From Anadara kagoshimensis (Eukaryota; Mollusca; Bivalvia; Arcoida; Arcidae): 64,000 nt of DNA. The notes beneath the pieces are model-generated. The model ran no database searches and was not told the DNA's origin. It saw only the letters and a list, made by a program, of their open reading frames with translations. Each line of letters opens with the position of its first letter. The stretch's first letter is position 1. The stretch covers positions 43,896,310-43,960,309 of the forward strand of contig CM037861.1 of the NCBI GenBank assembly GCA_021292105.1, given 5' to 3'. Made by a program: the position numbers and the translations under genes. This document shows, in pieces, positions 1 through 10,425 of the stretch.

Positions 1-610
1 CACCACGTCATTTAAGATTATTTCACTTACATCAAGATGTCACCAGCTAGTGGCTGTAATGGGTTGATATACCGGTAAGTAAAATAATCTTGAGTAGGAG
101 ATCTGTATATTTCTAGTTAATATCACTTTAATTCAGCTCTTAATACAATAGAGTGGAAACTGGTTCTGTGATCTTGACCTTAATTACTCTTATTCGGTAC
201 TCGACATATCCTCTTTCCACACTGTATATTTCTTGTTAATATCGCTTTAATACCTTTTTATACCAAAGTTACATGTAAGGAAAAAGTCAACTTTTTCGAA
301 GTTTGTATTGTCCTATAACCTTGACCTTGATGTTTCTAATTTGGTATGTGACACATTCTCTTACCATACTGTATATATTTTGTTGATATCACTTGCATAC
401 CTCATTTTAATAAAAGTAATATAACGGAATCAGATTCTGGGACAACGAAAAAGTACAATTTTTTAAAGTTTTTATAGTCTTGTGACCTTGACCTTGTTGA
501 CTCAATTTGGACTTGACATATCGTATTTCTATATTGTATATATCTTGTTAATATCACTTGGATACCTCATTTTATAGAGTTATAGAGCGGAAACAAATTC
601 TGGGACGTAT
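1..610. repeat. SINE-like fragment plus short tandem array (unit A)
   Basis: Bases 1-75 resemble the conserved body of molluscan SINEs (CCACGTCA followed by TTTCACTTACAT). Then comes a degenerate array whose units carry CTGTATAT, a TTAATATCACTTT-like box and CTTGACCTT; CTGTATAT-type boxes lie near 101, 222, 366 and 532. No coding potential was seen. Confidence 0.6.
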
Positions 611-1587
611 GTACTGAAGACATGGTGACACGGCCATATATTCATGGTGGGGGCATAAGAAATATTTTCAAAATTTTTGTCTAAGCACTTATAATGAGAA
701 ATTATATTCTGAAACAGCGCTCTAGTGCTGTAAAATTAACACATTGTTAGAATGACAACTGCAGTTATGTATGGTGTATGTAAATATGTAATATAAAAAC
801 AAAATTCAACCAACCAACAATACCATAACACTACAATTGTCAAATGTTTGAAAATGCAGGACAAGGACATCTGAAAACCAGGACAGTATATCTATTTTGG
901 GGAACATCTGAATGATGCACTCAGAATTAAACATCATTACTATCCAAATGAAAATAATTTGTTTGTGAACAAGACATCAGTCGAATTATTCCATCTGAAC
1001 TGAAGAAGGCATCTGACAAAAGGTGTGTAATGCCTTAACAAGTGAACAGGATGAAATATATTGGACATTATGACAAAGTTTGCGCTGCCAGGGTTAATTG
1101 CAAAAAGTTCCAGAGCTGGCTGGTCCCAAACCAAAATTAAGGCAGACTAGCTATTAAAAATAATTCAATGAAATCAATTTCTTAAGTGTAAAAACCTATG
1201 AACTTTGTTGTTCCTAAGTTACAGCAAAATGTACAAATGTTACAATGTTCAGTATTAGTGAAGTGGGAAACAACTTATTGGTTTTCATATCCTAAAGCTT
1301 GATTAACAACAAGAAATCTGTTAGCTACTGCTTACTTAGTATACCCCCACTTTTAACATATGTAAATGTCAAAAAATAAACTAAGACTGTAAACAGAAAG
1401 TACATAATGATGCCTGGCAGGCTTAAAATCAGTATTTGCAGCATGGGACCTCATACTGAACTCGCATACAAAATTAGTCGCTGAGAAAACTTATGAAATT
1501 TTTTGTTTGGGACGAAAGGATAGAGGTAAACCAATATACCCACCCCTCTTTTCCGAAGCAGGGGTATAATAAGTAGTGCTAACATAT
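611..1587. other. Intergenic repeat-like DNA, no gene
   Basis: This stretch is shared with 29601-30593. A 64-codon minus-strand frame at 940-1134 is open in both copies. It has no recognisable domain and no splice context, and it carries several amino-acid changes between copies, so I do not call it a gene. Confidence 0.5.
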
Positions 1588-2015
1588 ATTTGAAAGAATT
1601 ACAGACGTTTCGTCCCATAGGACTTTTCGTCCCATAGGACTTTTCGTCCCATGCCATTTCGTACCATTTTGGAGACATTTCGTACCATATTCAGGACTTT
1701 TCGTCTCATAATTATAAAAAGTTTCGTACCATAGCCCGAGTCCCATGACATTTCGTAACATTTTAATGACTTTTTAAAGAGATTTTATTAATTAATTACT
1801 TTATTTATTTATTTTTGTTTTTTACTGTGTTTAAATAAAATTTAGGACTTTTCGTCCCATGACATTTCATAACATTTTAATGACTTTTTAAAGAGATTTT
1901 ATTAATCAATTACTTTATTTATTTATTTATTTATTTATTTCCCATGACATTTTGTAATATTTTTTTTAACATTTTAATGACTTTTTAAAGATATTTAATT
2001 AATTAATTAAGTAAT

Positions 2016-2046
<31 letters not shown>

Positions 2047-2358
2047 TCTATTAATGTAATTTCTTTTACTGTATTATCAATAAAATTTAGTTAAATAGAT
2101 ATAAAAATTATTTAATTTCCCCGTCTTGTCTTTTTTAAAAAAGGGGGATATACATCTTTATTTTTTATATGGATTTAACTAACCACAATTTTATGCCAGT
2201 ATACTTTCTTTTTTCTCTTGCTTTATCAAGAAATAAACGTTAAAGCCATAAAGTCTCAGGATTTCTGTTGCTTAATACCAAGAAAAACAAAATACATTTT
2301 TTCACAAACTTTTATTGTTCAGTTCTACAAACAGTGAGGAAGCGAACATGGGACTTAA

Positions 2359-2696
2359 GAGTCATTATCTGTACATAAGGACCAAACTCCTCTGGAAATC
2401 GCATGTCACAGATTTTGAAAATATTTTACCTAAACAATGGCTACATATAAGAAACCAAGAAAAAATGACCAAAGTTAGAATTTTTTATATCGTTTCCATG
2501 GTAACCAACCACTAAGAGGCCAATCTCTGGATTTTCGGTCAAATTTGGGTGCGTGTCAAATATGCCGTTTTTTCAAGTCAAAACTGTATGATTTTACAAG
2601 TTTTCATATATTTGGAGTCAATTTTATCTCAAAAAATGCTCTAAAATTGACCTAAACTAGCTGAACTTTGAGATTGATTATTTTAAAAAGGCGGGC
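2359..2696 (+). repeat. Left arm of TTAA element, outer part
   Basis: Imperfect inverted partner of about 10030-10425. For example CATGTCACAGATTTTGA here pairs with the reverse complement of the stretch near 10384-10400. The outermost 20-40 bases are the least conserved. Confidence 0.75.
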
Positions 2697-2873
2697 AGTG
2701 TATTACGGTCAAAGAGCACATAACTCTATTGTACATGTATGTATCATGTGATGTAATAACTACGTCATCATTATATGACGTCAAGAGGGTACACGAGGTT
2801 CAGCCATTAAAGCAGATGTACACGACACTTGTGTTTAATCACGTTGTTATCATTATAAAGTAGTTATACTTCA
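2697..2873 (+). repeat. 5' LTR of the Steamer-like element
   Basis: 177 bp ending in TTCA just before the primer-binding site, identical by eye to 7183-7359. It contains TACGTCA (2761-2767) and TGACGTCA (2776-2783), plus TATAAAG at 2854-2860 close to its end. Confidence 0.92.
2776..2783. promoter_or_regulatory. CRE/ATF-type palindrome in the LTR
   Basis: TGACGTCA is the full palindromic cAMP-response element consensus. A half site TACGTCA lies 9 bp upstream, and the same pair recurs in the 3' LTR (7262-7269). Regulatory use is inference. Confidence 0.45.
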
Positions 2874-2875
2874 TT

Positions 2876-2887
2876 TGGCGACGAGGA
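2876..2887 (+). other. Primer-binding site
   Basis: TGGCGACGAGGA starts two bases after the 5' LTR. A TGG start fits pairing with the CCA end of a tRNA, where reverse transcription of LTR elements is primed. The priming tRNA was not identified. Confidence 0.75.
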
Positions 2888-2955
2888 AAATCAGAAGATA
2901 ATTCCAGGAATATGGGGATGAAGCGGAGGCACCATCGCCAGTAAAATTAGAAGGT

Positions 2956-5900
2956 TTGACATTAAAACCATTTAATCCAAACATTGAAATGCACAACATT
3001 GGCACAAGATGGACCCGTTGGGTTCGATCATTTACACTCTTTGTGACGGGGAAAGGCATTGCCGATCCAGAGCAAAAGAAAGCATTACTTTTGCATACAG
3101 TAGGTGTTGATGTGCAAGATGTTTATTTTTCATTGCCAAATATTGATCGTGAACCAGAAGGAACTGACACTGTCTATGACGTCACACTCGCTATTTTAAA
3201 CGATCACTTCAAGCCACGTGTTAACATACCGGTGGAAAGGGCGGCATTCAGGTCAATGTTACAGGCGCCCAATGAGACTGTAGATCAGTACATTACAAGA
3301 CTTAGACAAAAAGCAGTTTTGTGTAATTTTCCAAATTTAGATGATGGATTACGTGATCAGGTACTTGAAAAATGTGTGTCAAAAAGATTAAGAAGGAAAT
3401 TGTTAGACATTGAAAATTTGACTTTAGAAAAGTTACAGACAGCAGCGAAAAATTTCGAGAGAAATGAACAGCACATGTTGCAGGGAGAGTTAGCGGAAAC
3501 AACCCCAGAAACGGGAAAATTATATCAAGTTAAAAGTAAGTTCAGCGCTGGTAAAGGGATAGGCATGACGTCACAGAGCACAGCGGCAGCTAAGACTTGC
3601 TTCAGTTGTGGCCGGAAGGGTCATGTTTCGAAAGACCCGACATGTCCCGCACGCGACAAGAAGTGTTACAAATGTAAAAATGTTGGACATTTTGCCGACC
3701 GGTGTAAGACCAAGACTAAATCCCGTGGGTCGAATCCCAGCCGTGGCGGACATCGCGGTAAAGGCAGAAGTAATATGTGTAATTATGTAGATCCGTCGTC
3801 GGACTCGGATGAATATGCGTTCAGTGTTAATGACAATAAGAGTAACAATGAGAAGATAGACATTAAAGTAGGAGGAAATGACACTGAGGTTATAATTGAC
3901 AGTGGTGCGGCTGTAAATATTATAGATAGTGAACTGTGGAATAAACTGAAAAGTAATAAGATAAAGTGTGTGTCTGAAAAAACTGACAAAAGACTATTTG
4001 CATATGGTTCTGAAAAACCACTGAATTTGTTAGGTAAATTTACTGCTCAAGTTTCCCTTAAGGATAGTAATGTAAGCATAGAATCAGATTTTTGTGTCAT
4101 GCAGGGTAGGGGTCCAGCTTTGTTGGGGAAAAATACAGCCACTAAACTGGGGGTACTTAAACTGGGTATATTTTCTGTCAATGAAGATTGTTTTAAGGGT
4201 TTTGGGAAATTAAATAATTATCAGCTCAAGTTACACATAGATACAACAGTTACACCTGTGGCTCAAAGGATGTATAGAATTCCTTTCAGTCTTAGACAGA
4301 AAGTTAGTGACAAACTAGCAGAACTAGAAAGTTTGGATATTATTGAGAAAGTCAATGACCCAACCCCATGGGTAAGCCCTGTTATTTGTGTACCCAAACC
4401 CAATGGTGACATCAGACTGTGTGTTGACATGCGACAGGCGAACAATGCTATCAAACGGGAAAGACACCCCATACCGACGGTTGACGAAATACTCTATAAC
4501 ATGAATGAAAGTGAGGTTTTTAGCAAACTCGATCTTAAATATGGCTTTCACCAAATTGAGTTAGATGAGGCTTCAAGGGAGATAACTACCTTTGTAACTC
4601 ATAAGGGTTTGTTCCGTTATAAAAGGTTGATGTTTGGAATTTGTTCAGCCCCTGAGAAGTATCAGCAGGTCATTTCACAGGTATTTCATGATTGTGAAGG
4701 TGTTCAGAATATTTCAGACGATATTGTGGTTCATGGTAGGAGTAAGGAGGAACATGATGTCAGATTAGGCAAGGTCATGAATAGGTTAAAGGAAAGAAAT
4801 CTGACACTTAATAAGAGCAAATGCGAGTTTGGTATGAATAAAATCACATTTATGGGTCACGTTTTGTCGAAAAGAGGCATTGGTCCCACTGCTGACAGGG
4901 TTAAGGCAATTGTAAATGCAGAGCGGCCGAGTAAAGCGGCTGATATCCGAAGTTTCTTAGGTTTGGTCAATTTTAGTGCCAGGTATATTCCTGACTTAGC
5001 GACTATATCAGAGCCTTTAAGGAGGTTAACTAAGAAAGATGTTGTATTTGAATGGGGTACTGAACAGCAAGAGTCTTTTGATAAGTTAAAGGATTGTTTG
5101 AGTAATGCAGATACTTTAGGTTATTTCAGGTTAGATGCTACTCGCACTCAGTTAGTCACTGATGCAAGTAATGTAGGTCTCGGTGCAGTTTTACTACAGG
5201 AGTATCAAGGTGAAACCAAGGTCATAAGTTATGCAAGTAGGTTGTTGACTGATTGTGAGAAAAAGTACTCAACTACGGAAAAAGAGGCTTTAGCAGTTGT
5301 ATGGGCATGCGAGAAATTTCATATTTATCTATATGGAGTTGAATTTGAGTTAATTACAGATCATAAACCTTTGGAATTTCTTTATGGGCCTAAATCTAGA
5401 CCAAATGCTCGCATTGAAAGATGGTTACTTAAGTTGATGCCATATAAGTATAAAATTATGTATTCACCAGGCAAGTCTAATATTGCCGATCCATTGTCAC
5501 GGTTAGTTAAGTCGGATAGTGAAACTGATGATAGTGTTAAACGGTTTATAAAGCAAACTGACGAGTATGTAGGGTTCGTTTCAAGGGAGGCAACTCCCAA
5601 AGCAATTAAATTGTCAGAAGTTGAAAGTTGTTCACAGTCGGATCCCGAGATTCAGGAGGTCAGATCATTATTGTCTAGTGCACGATGGGGGAAATCATGC
5701 GCTAGTTATTTTCCTATCAGAGATCAGTTATGTTGGACAGGTTCTTGTTTATTAAGGGGGACAAGACTAGTTATCCCACAGCAATTAAGGAGTAAATGTA
5801 TAGAACTAGCTCACAAGGGTCACTTGGGGATAGTAGGTACTAAGCGACGACTACGGACTAAGGTATGGTGGCCGGGACTGGACAAAGATGTGGAAAAATA

Positions 5901-6954
5901 TGTTAGTTCTTGTCATGGTTGTCAATTAGTCAGTTCAATGCCCCAGCCTGAACCATTAAAACCCACTCCATTACCCTTGGGTCCATGGCAGCACCTTAGT
6001 ATAGATTTACTTGGTCCTTTAGCATCTGGTCATTATGTGTTTGTTGCTATTGATTATTATAGTCGTTATTATGAAATTGAAATTACAAAAGATATTTCAA
6101 GTGAAAAGATGACCGATGCATTAGAAACGATGTTTTCGAGACATGGTTTACCTATTTCAGTTACTTCAGATAATGGACCTCAGTTTAGGTCAAAAGTGTT
6201 CAATGATTATCTGGACAGTATTGGAACATTTCATAGATGTACAACACCTCTACATCCAGCCGCTAATGGAGAAGTAGAGAGACAAAACCGATCACTAATA
6301 AAACGAATACGGATTGCTCAGGCGGAATCCAAAGATTGGAAACGAGAACTGAGGACATATCTCTTTGCGTATCGCACAACGCCTCATAATGTTACAGGCA
6401 AATGTCCGGCTGAGTTAATGTTTAATCGGACTATTAGAACACTATTACCACAGTTTGAAGATCAAGTTTTAGACGAAGAAGTTCGCGATCGTGACGCGCT
6501 AATGAAACACAAAAACAAGGTGTATATAGACAGTAAACGTAACGCGAAAGAGAGTGATTTACAAGTTGGAGATCAAGTGCTTGTCAAACAACAGCAACGC
6601 GATAAGATGGATACACCATTTCATAAAGATCCGTATAAATTGGTTGACAAAGTAGGCAACAGTTGTATTGTAAAGTCACCTGAAGGTGTTATGTATAAAC
6701 GTAATAACACTCATGTTAAGAAATATAACGAACGATTATCGAATGAACTTTGTGACAATTTATCCGCGACCGAAATATTAACAGATCCAGAAAACAATAT
6801 ACATACGGAACAAAGTGATACTACCGATGTTAAGGACGAAATACAGAACGGATCAAATCACGACGAACAACCGAAAATACCAGAATCTCTAGTGAAAAGA
6901 CCAGCTAGAGAGAGAAAACTTCCTAGCCGTTTTAATGACTTTTTTATGGGATAG
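2956..6954 (+). CDS. Gag-Pol polyprotein of the Steamer-like element
   Basis: Open for 1332 codons. Residue numbers count from the TTG codon at 2956. Gag carries two zinc knuckles: C215-x2-C-x4-H-x6-C, with a longer last gap than usual, and a canonical CX2CX4HX4C starting at C237. The protease active site DSGA is at 315-318. RT catalytic acidic residues are D526 (FSKLDLKYGF) and D588/D589 (ISDD). RNase H acidic residues are D736, E777, D802 and D845. Integrase has an HHCC finger (H953, H956, C986, C989) and the catalytic triad D1017, D1072, E1108 with D-x35-E spacing, followed by a GPY/F-like module near DPYKLVDKVG. No in-frame ATG occurs between the stop at 2899 and M12 (2989), so the true start is uncertain. 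The pol motifs look intact. Confidence 0.93.
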   Translation: MTLKPFNPNIEMHNIGTRWTRWVRSFTLFVTGKGIADPEQKKALLLHTVGVDVQDVYFSLPNIDREPEGTDTVYDVTLAILNDHFKPRVNIPVERAAFRSMLQAPNETVDQYITRLRQKAVLCNFPNLDDGLRDQVLEKCVSKRLRRKLLDIENLTLEKLQTAAKNFERNEQHMLQGELAETTPETGKLYQVKSKFSAGKGIGMTSQSTAAAKTCFSCGRKGHVSKDPTCPARDKKCYKCKNVGHFADRCKTKTKSRGSNPSRGGHRGKGRSNMCNYVDPSSDSDEYAFSVNDNKSNNEKIDIKVGGNDTEVIIDSGAAVNIIDSELWNKLKSNKIKCVSEKTDKRLFAYGSEKPLNLLGKFTAQVSLKDSNVSIESDFCVMQGRGPALLGKNTATKLGVLKLGIFSVNEDCFKGFGKLNNYQLKLHIDTTVTPVAQRMYRIPFSLRQKVSDKLAELESLDIIEKVNDPTPWVSPVICVPKPNGDIRLCVDMRQANNAIKRERHPIPTVDEILYNMNESEVFSKLDLKYGFHQIELDEASREITTFVTHKGLFRYKRLMFGICSAPEKYQQVISQVFHDCEGVQNISDDIVVHGRSKEEHDVRLGKVMNRLKERNLTLNKSKCEFGMNKITFMGHVLSKRGIGPTADRVKAIVNAERPSKAADIRSFLGLVNFSARYIPDLATISEPLRRLTKKDVVFEWGTEQQESFDKLKDCLSNADTLGYFRLDATRTQLVTDASNVGLGAVLLQEYQGETKVISYASRLLTDCEKKYSTTEKEALAVVWACEKFHIYLYGVEFELITDHKPLEFLYGPKSRPNARIERWLLKLMPYKYKIMYSPGKSNIADPLSRLVKSDSETDDSVKRFIKQTDEYVGFVSREATPKAIKLSEVESCSQSDPEIQEVRSLLSSARWGKSCASYFPIRDQLCWTGSCLLRGTRLVIPQQLRSKCIELAHKGHLGIVGTKRRLRTKVWWPGLDKDVEKYVSSCHGCQLVSSMPQPEPLKPTPLPLGPWQHLSIDLLGPLASGHYVFVAIDYYSRYYEIEITKDISSEKMTDALETMFSRHGLPISVTSDNGPQFRSKVFNDYLDSIGTFHRCTTPLHPAANGEVERQNRSLIKRIRIAQAESKDWKRELRTYLFAYRTTPHNVTGKCPAELMFNRTIRTLLPQFEDQVLDEEVRDRDALMKHKNKVYIDSKRNAKESDLQVGDQVLVKQQQRDKMDTPFHKDPYKLVDKVGNSCIVKSPEGVMYKRNNTHVKKYNERLSNELCDNLSATEILTDPENNIHTEQSDTTDVKDEIQNGSNHDEQPKIPESLVKRPARERKLPSRFNDFFMG

Positions 6955-7165
6955 GACATTTTGATGTTTATTTTCTTTAAGTCTCTTTTCTCTTTGTGTT
7001 TAAGTTCAATTAAATGAAAGTGTTGAACATGAACAATTTGACTTCAATTTTTAAGCAAGTTTTGCAGTTAATAGTTTTCAATTTCATTCAGATTGTGTTT
7101 TAAAAAATGCTTGTTTTAAAATTCGTGTATAGGACATTAATATTGGAAGAAGGTTTATATATCTT

Positions 7166-7179
7166 AAGAAAGGGGGGAA
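7166..7179 (+). other. Polypurine tract
   Basis: AAGAAAGGGGGGAA abuts the 3' LTR, the expected place for the plus-strand primer of an LTR retroelement. Confidence 0.85.
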
Positions 7180-7359
7180 TGTAGTGTATTACGGTCAAAG
7201 AGCACATAACTCTATTGTACATGTATGTATCATGTGATGTAATAACTACGTCATCATTATATGACGTCAAGAGGGTACACGAGGTTCAGCCATTAAAGCA
7301 GATGTACACGACACTTGTGTTTAATCACGTTGTTATCATTATAAAGTAGTTATACTTCA
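7180..7359 (+). repeat. 3' LTR of the Steamer-like element
   Basis: Begins TGTAGTG immediately after the polypurine tract and ends TTCA. Bases 7183-7359 are identical to the 5' LTR; the leading TGT is not matched at the left LTR, which reads GGC there. Confidence 0.9.
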
Positions 7360-7994
7360 CTGGAATAGTATCACAAACATTTAAGTTATTGGGGAAAGTG
7401 GGTTCAACAAAATATCAAAAAATTAGAGTGGTACTTTTTGATTAAAGAAAATAAATCAGTTTCAAAGTTACAGAAGTAGCCCTAGCAGGGTCCCTTTTTA
7501 AGAAAGAATTATCTCCTCTTAGTAAACAATATGATATTTATTTTGTCTTTTTGATATGTTTCATCTTGTAAGTGCCAAACATTTAATCAATTAACTATTT
7601 TTAAAAAATATGTATATTTACCAATACATATTTTGATAAACATCCTGGTAATAAAGCACAGAACTTATATTTGTAATGAACTATTTTAATAAACACTTGA
7701 AAAAGTATTTAAATTTTACATGTTTAGAAATTTGTCCCCTCTATCAACAGAATTATCTCCCTTTGTTTAATAAGAAATGGAATTTCTTTTCTCTTTGTTA
7801 CGCTTTTTTTAATTCCATGAAAAATATCTAATTTTTTGTACTCATAAATATCATGGTTTATTAGAAGTATGTATGAATCTTTATTTATGTTTACAATTTT
7901 ATTAAATATGCTTTTATTATGTGATTGATTACAAAGCACAGAAACATTGTAATATTCTTATACTTTATAGGATTTTTTTAACAACTGGTTGGTG
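7360..7994 (+). repeat. Left arm of TTAA element, inner part
   Basis: Resumes the left arm directly after the 3' LTR and pairs with the reverse complement of 9398-10030. Matching blocks include the region around CCCTAGCAGGGTCCC and the one around TTTCATCTTGTAAGTGCC. It ends at a CTGGTTGGTGA motif, which is repeated just beyond a poly-A run. Confidence 0.78.
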
Positions 7995-8070
7995 AAAAAA
8001 AAAAAAAAACTGGTTGGTGAACATTGATTCATTATTATTCATCAGTCGTTACAACACTTGGACAGCTAAC

Positions 8071-8723
8071 ATGGACTCAGCCAGTTTGCCGCCAGCGTTT
8101 TCCGTCCTTTTAGACTCTGTTCTAAAAGGACTACCTGTCTCTTTCTCCATGAAAGAGAGCAAGGATCGTTTCACCTGCACCTTGGTGTGGGTGAAACAGG
8201 AGGCTCGGAGGGACCCGGACAATTCCAGTCCCACCGTCCAGCGACTAGAAGAAAAGGATGGCCCTACGAATGCCGTTGTTGTCACAGAAAGCAAGAAGAA
8301 GCATAAGTCGCCTTCCACGCTCCGGCGAAACCGAACTCGCTGGAGCAGGAGGAAGGCAACTAAGGAGCCAGCCAGCCAGCTCCCCAGCCAGCCAGGACCA
8401 GCCAGCCAGCACCAGAACAAGCCAGGACCAGCCAGCCAGCTCCAGTGCCAGTCCAGAAAGTCCAGCTGGCAGCTTCCTCACCACCAGGGGATCCAGCCCC
8501 AAAAAAGCAAAAGACAGTCGGGATGCTGCCTTTACCAACTCCGATACCACAGCCACAAGCAAAGCATCAGCCATATGTACAGAGCGCTCCTGTACCTATG
8601 GCCGCTCCTATGAACCACTTAGTCACCATGGCGGCGCAGGAACTCCAACGCCTGCAGCGACGGAACAGACCGCTCCCGCCCGGAGAACCCGGCTTCAACT
8701 ACCTGCCTCCGGGTTGGCGATAA
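8071..8723 (+). pseudogene. GC-rich frame in the TTAA element loop, frameshifted
   Basis: A GC-rich island inside strongly AT-rich arms. The first frame starts at ATG 8071 (MDSASLPPAFSVLLDS), continues with a basic segment ending KSPSTLRRNRTRWSRRKA, then low-complexity PASQ/PGPASQ repeats. Beyond about 8440 the protein-like sequence continues in another frame (opening MPVQKVQLAASS at 8445) and ends PPGEPGFNYLPPGWR before a stop. That pattern suggests one old coding sequence with a frameshift in the PASQ repeat. I recognise no family and no DDE transposase motif. It may be a captured gene or an accessory transposon protein. Confidence 0.5.
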
Positions 8724-8913
8724 AGCTACTGGGATGTGATGCAGTGGGTGTTACTGCGGGTGCTCTCCACCGGACAACGGCCATCTCCAGATCCTGAACC
8801 CGACCTCCAGATACCACTCCTGACAACAGCAAAAGCAGAGTCTGCACATTGGGCTGCCGCCTACATGCGGACGTTAAACTAAACAATCTTGTCTTGGTTG
8901 GTGAATATGGTTT

Positions 8914-9388
8914 CAAGCTTGTTAACTATATACACTGTCTTGTCATTACAATTTTTTAATCTTTAGTTGGAGTTATGTTTGAATGTGTTCTATCTTATAA
9001 TATCATAGACTTGAGTTCAGTTATGGTGTTTAACGTCCCAATGGTTGGCGAAAGAATAGGTAGTACCAAACTTCAGGTATAGGGATAGACATGGTCGGGG
9101 TTCAAACCCACGACCTCCCTCTTACTGAGAGAGCATTTTACCAACTGAGCTACAGCAGTGGTATATATTATGATAGAAAAACCTGTAGTGTTTATTAATT
9201 GAAGGCTCTAATAGATTTCAATAGATGCATGTTTACTTGTCATGAGCAATATAATTTTAATTAGATGATGTTTATTTGTAAAGCTGCAACAACTGTAGGA
9301 AAATAGCATGCTTTGTTTAAAATGAGAAACTGTAATTTACCAAAATTTTAATGACAAGACAGTGTATATAGTTAACAAAGTTTAACTA
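8914..9388. repeat. Inner inverted repeat around a SINE
   Basis: About 40 bp at 8914-8955 (containing TTAACTATATACACTGTCTT) is repeated inverted at 9346-9388. It lies inside the main arms and encloses the SINE at 8990-9165, which suggests a second, nested foldback or a re-duplicated arm end. Confidence 0.6.
8990..9165 (-). mobile_element. tRNA-headed SINE (minus strand)
   Basis: The reverse complement of about 9085-9160 reads like a tRNA: A box TAGCTCAGTTGGTA, a 5-bp anticodon stem (CTCTC/GAGGG) around loop TCAGTAA (anticodon AGT, Thr-like), and B box GGGTTTGAACCCC. A SINE-like body ending in GGGACGTTAAACACC follows. The continuous tail and the position in a transposon loop argue for a SINE rather than a functional tRNA gene. 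Confidence 0.75.
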
Positions 9389-9397
9389 AATTCCCCA

Positions 9398-10425
9398 ACC
9401 AGGTGTTAGAAAATTCTTATAATGTATAAGAATATTACGAAGTTTCAGTGCCTCGTAATCAATCACAAAAAAAAAGCATATTTATTAAAACTGTAAACAT
9501 ATATAAAGATTCAAACATACAACTAATAAGCCATGATATTTATGAGAGCTAAAAATTAGATATTTTTCATGGAATTAAAAAAAAAGTGCTACCAAGAGAA
9601 AAGAAATTCCATTTCTTGGTAAATAAAGGGAACTAATTCTGTTGATAAAGGGGACAAATTACTAAAAATGTAAAATTCAAATACTTTTTCAAGTGTTTAA
9701 TAAAATAGTTCATTACAAATATAATTTTTGCGCTTTATTGCCAGGATTTTAATCAAAATATATACAAGTTAATATACATATTTAAAAAAAAATAACTAAT
9801 TGATTAAATGTTTGGCACTTACAAGATGAAACATATCAAAAAGACAAAATAAATATCACATTGTTTACTAAGGGGAGATAATTCTTTCTTAAAAAGGGAC
9901 CCTGCTAGGGCTACTTCTGTAACTTTGAAACTGATTTATTTTCTTTAATCAAAAAGTACCACTCTAATTTTTTGATATTTTGTTGAACCCACTTTGCACA
10001 ATAACTTAAATGTTTGTGATACTATTCCAGTACCCGCGTTTTTAAAATAATCAATCTCAAAATTCAGCTAGTTTAGGTCAATTTTAGAGCATTTTTTGAG
10101 ATAAAATTGACTTCAAATATATGAAAAATTGTAAAATCATACAGTTTTGACTTGAAAAAGATAAGAATGACCATCAAAGTTCCAAATAAAAACAAAATAT
10201 TGAAGATCACTATCATAAATAGCATATTTTAGTGGCATATTTGATATGCACCTAAAATTGACTGAAATTCCAGAGATTGGCCTCTTAGTGGTTCGTTACC
10301 ATGGAGACGACAATTTAAAATTTTGCATGGGCCTTTTCATTTTGATTTTTTATGTGTATTCAACAATTATGTGCAATATCATCAAAATCTGAGACATGTG
10401 ATTTCCAAAATATAGCCAAATCGTC
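9398..10425 (-). repeat. Right arm of TTAA element
   Basis: Inverted copy of the left arm (2359-2696 plus 7360-7994), uninterrupted. It shows what the left arm looked like before the retroelement landed: the arm reads straight through the position corresponding to 2696/7360. Confidence 0.78.

Larger units (their letters stand above)
2697..7359 (+). mobile_element. Steamer-like Ty3/gypsy LTR retrotransposon
   Basis: Full-length LTR retroelement of about 4.66 kb on the plus strand. Two directly repeated LTRs share 177 bp with no mismatch that I can see. They flank a primer-binding site, one long gag-pol frame (gag, protease, RT, RNase H, integrase) and a purine tract before the 3' LTR. Single-frame gag-pol, two zinc knuckles and this layout fit the Mag/Steamer-like lineage known from bivalves. 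Identical LTRs imply a recent insertion, since both LTRs are made from one template. I could not define a clean 4-5 bp target duplication, and the first three bases of the left LTR differ from the TGT that starts the right one. Confidence 0.92.

Noticed and set aside
940..1134. 64-codon frame conserved in both units
   Set aside because: Substitutions are not biased toward silent changes by eye, there is no domain or splice signal, and conservation is expected from the recent duplication.
2854..2860. TATAAAG as the LTR TATA box
   Set aside because: It lies only 13 bp from the LTR end, so a start 25-30 bp downstream would fall outside the LTR; not called.
8049..8574. Long minus-strand frames opposite the loop coding sequence
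   Set aside because: They are shadows of the GC-rich plus-strand frame; composition alone keeps stops rare.
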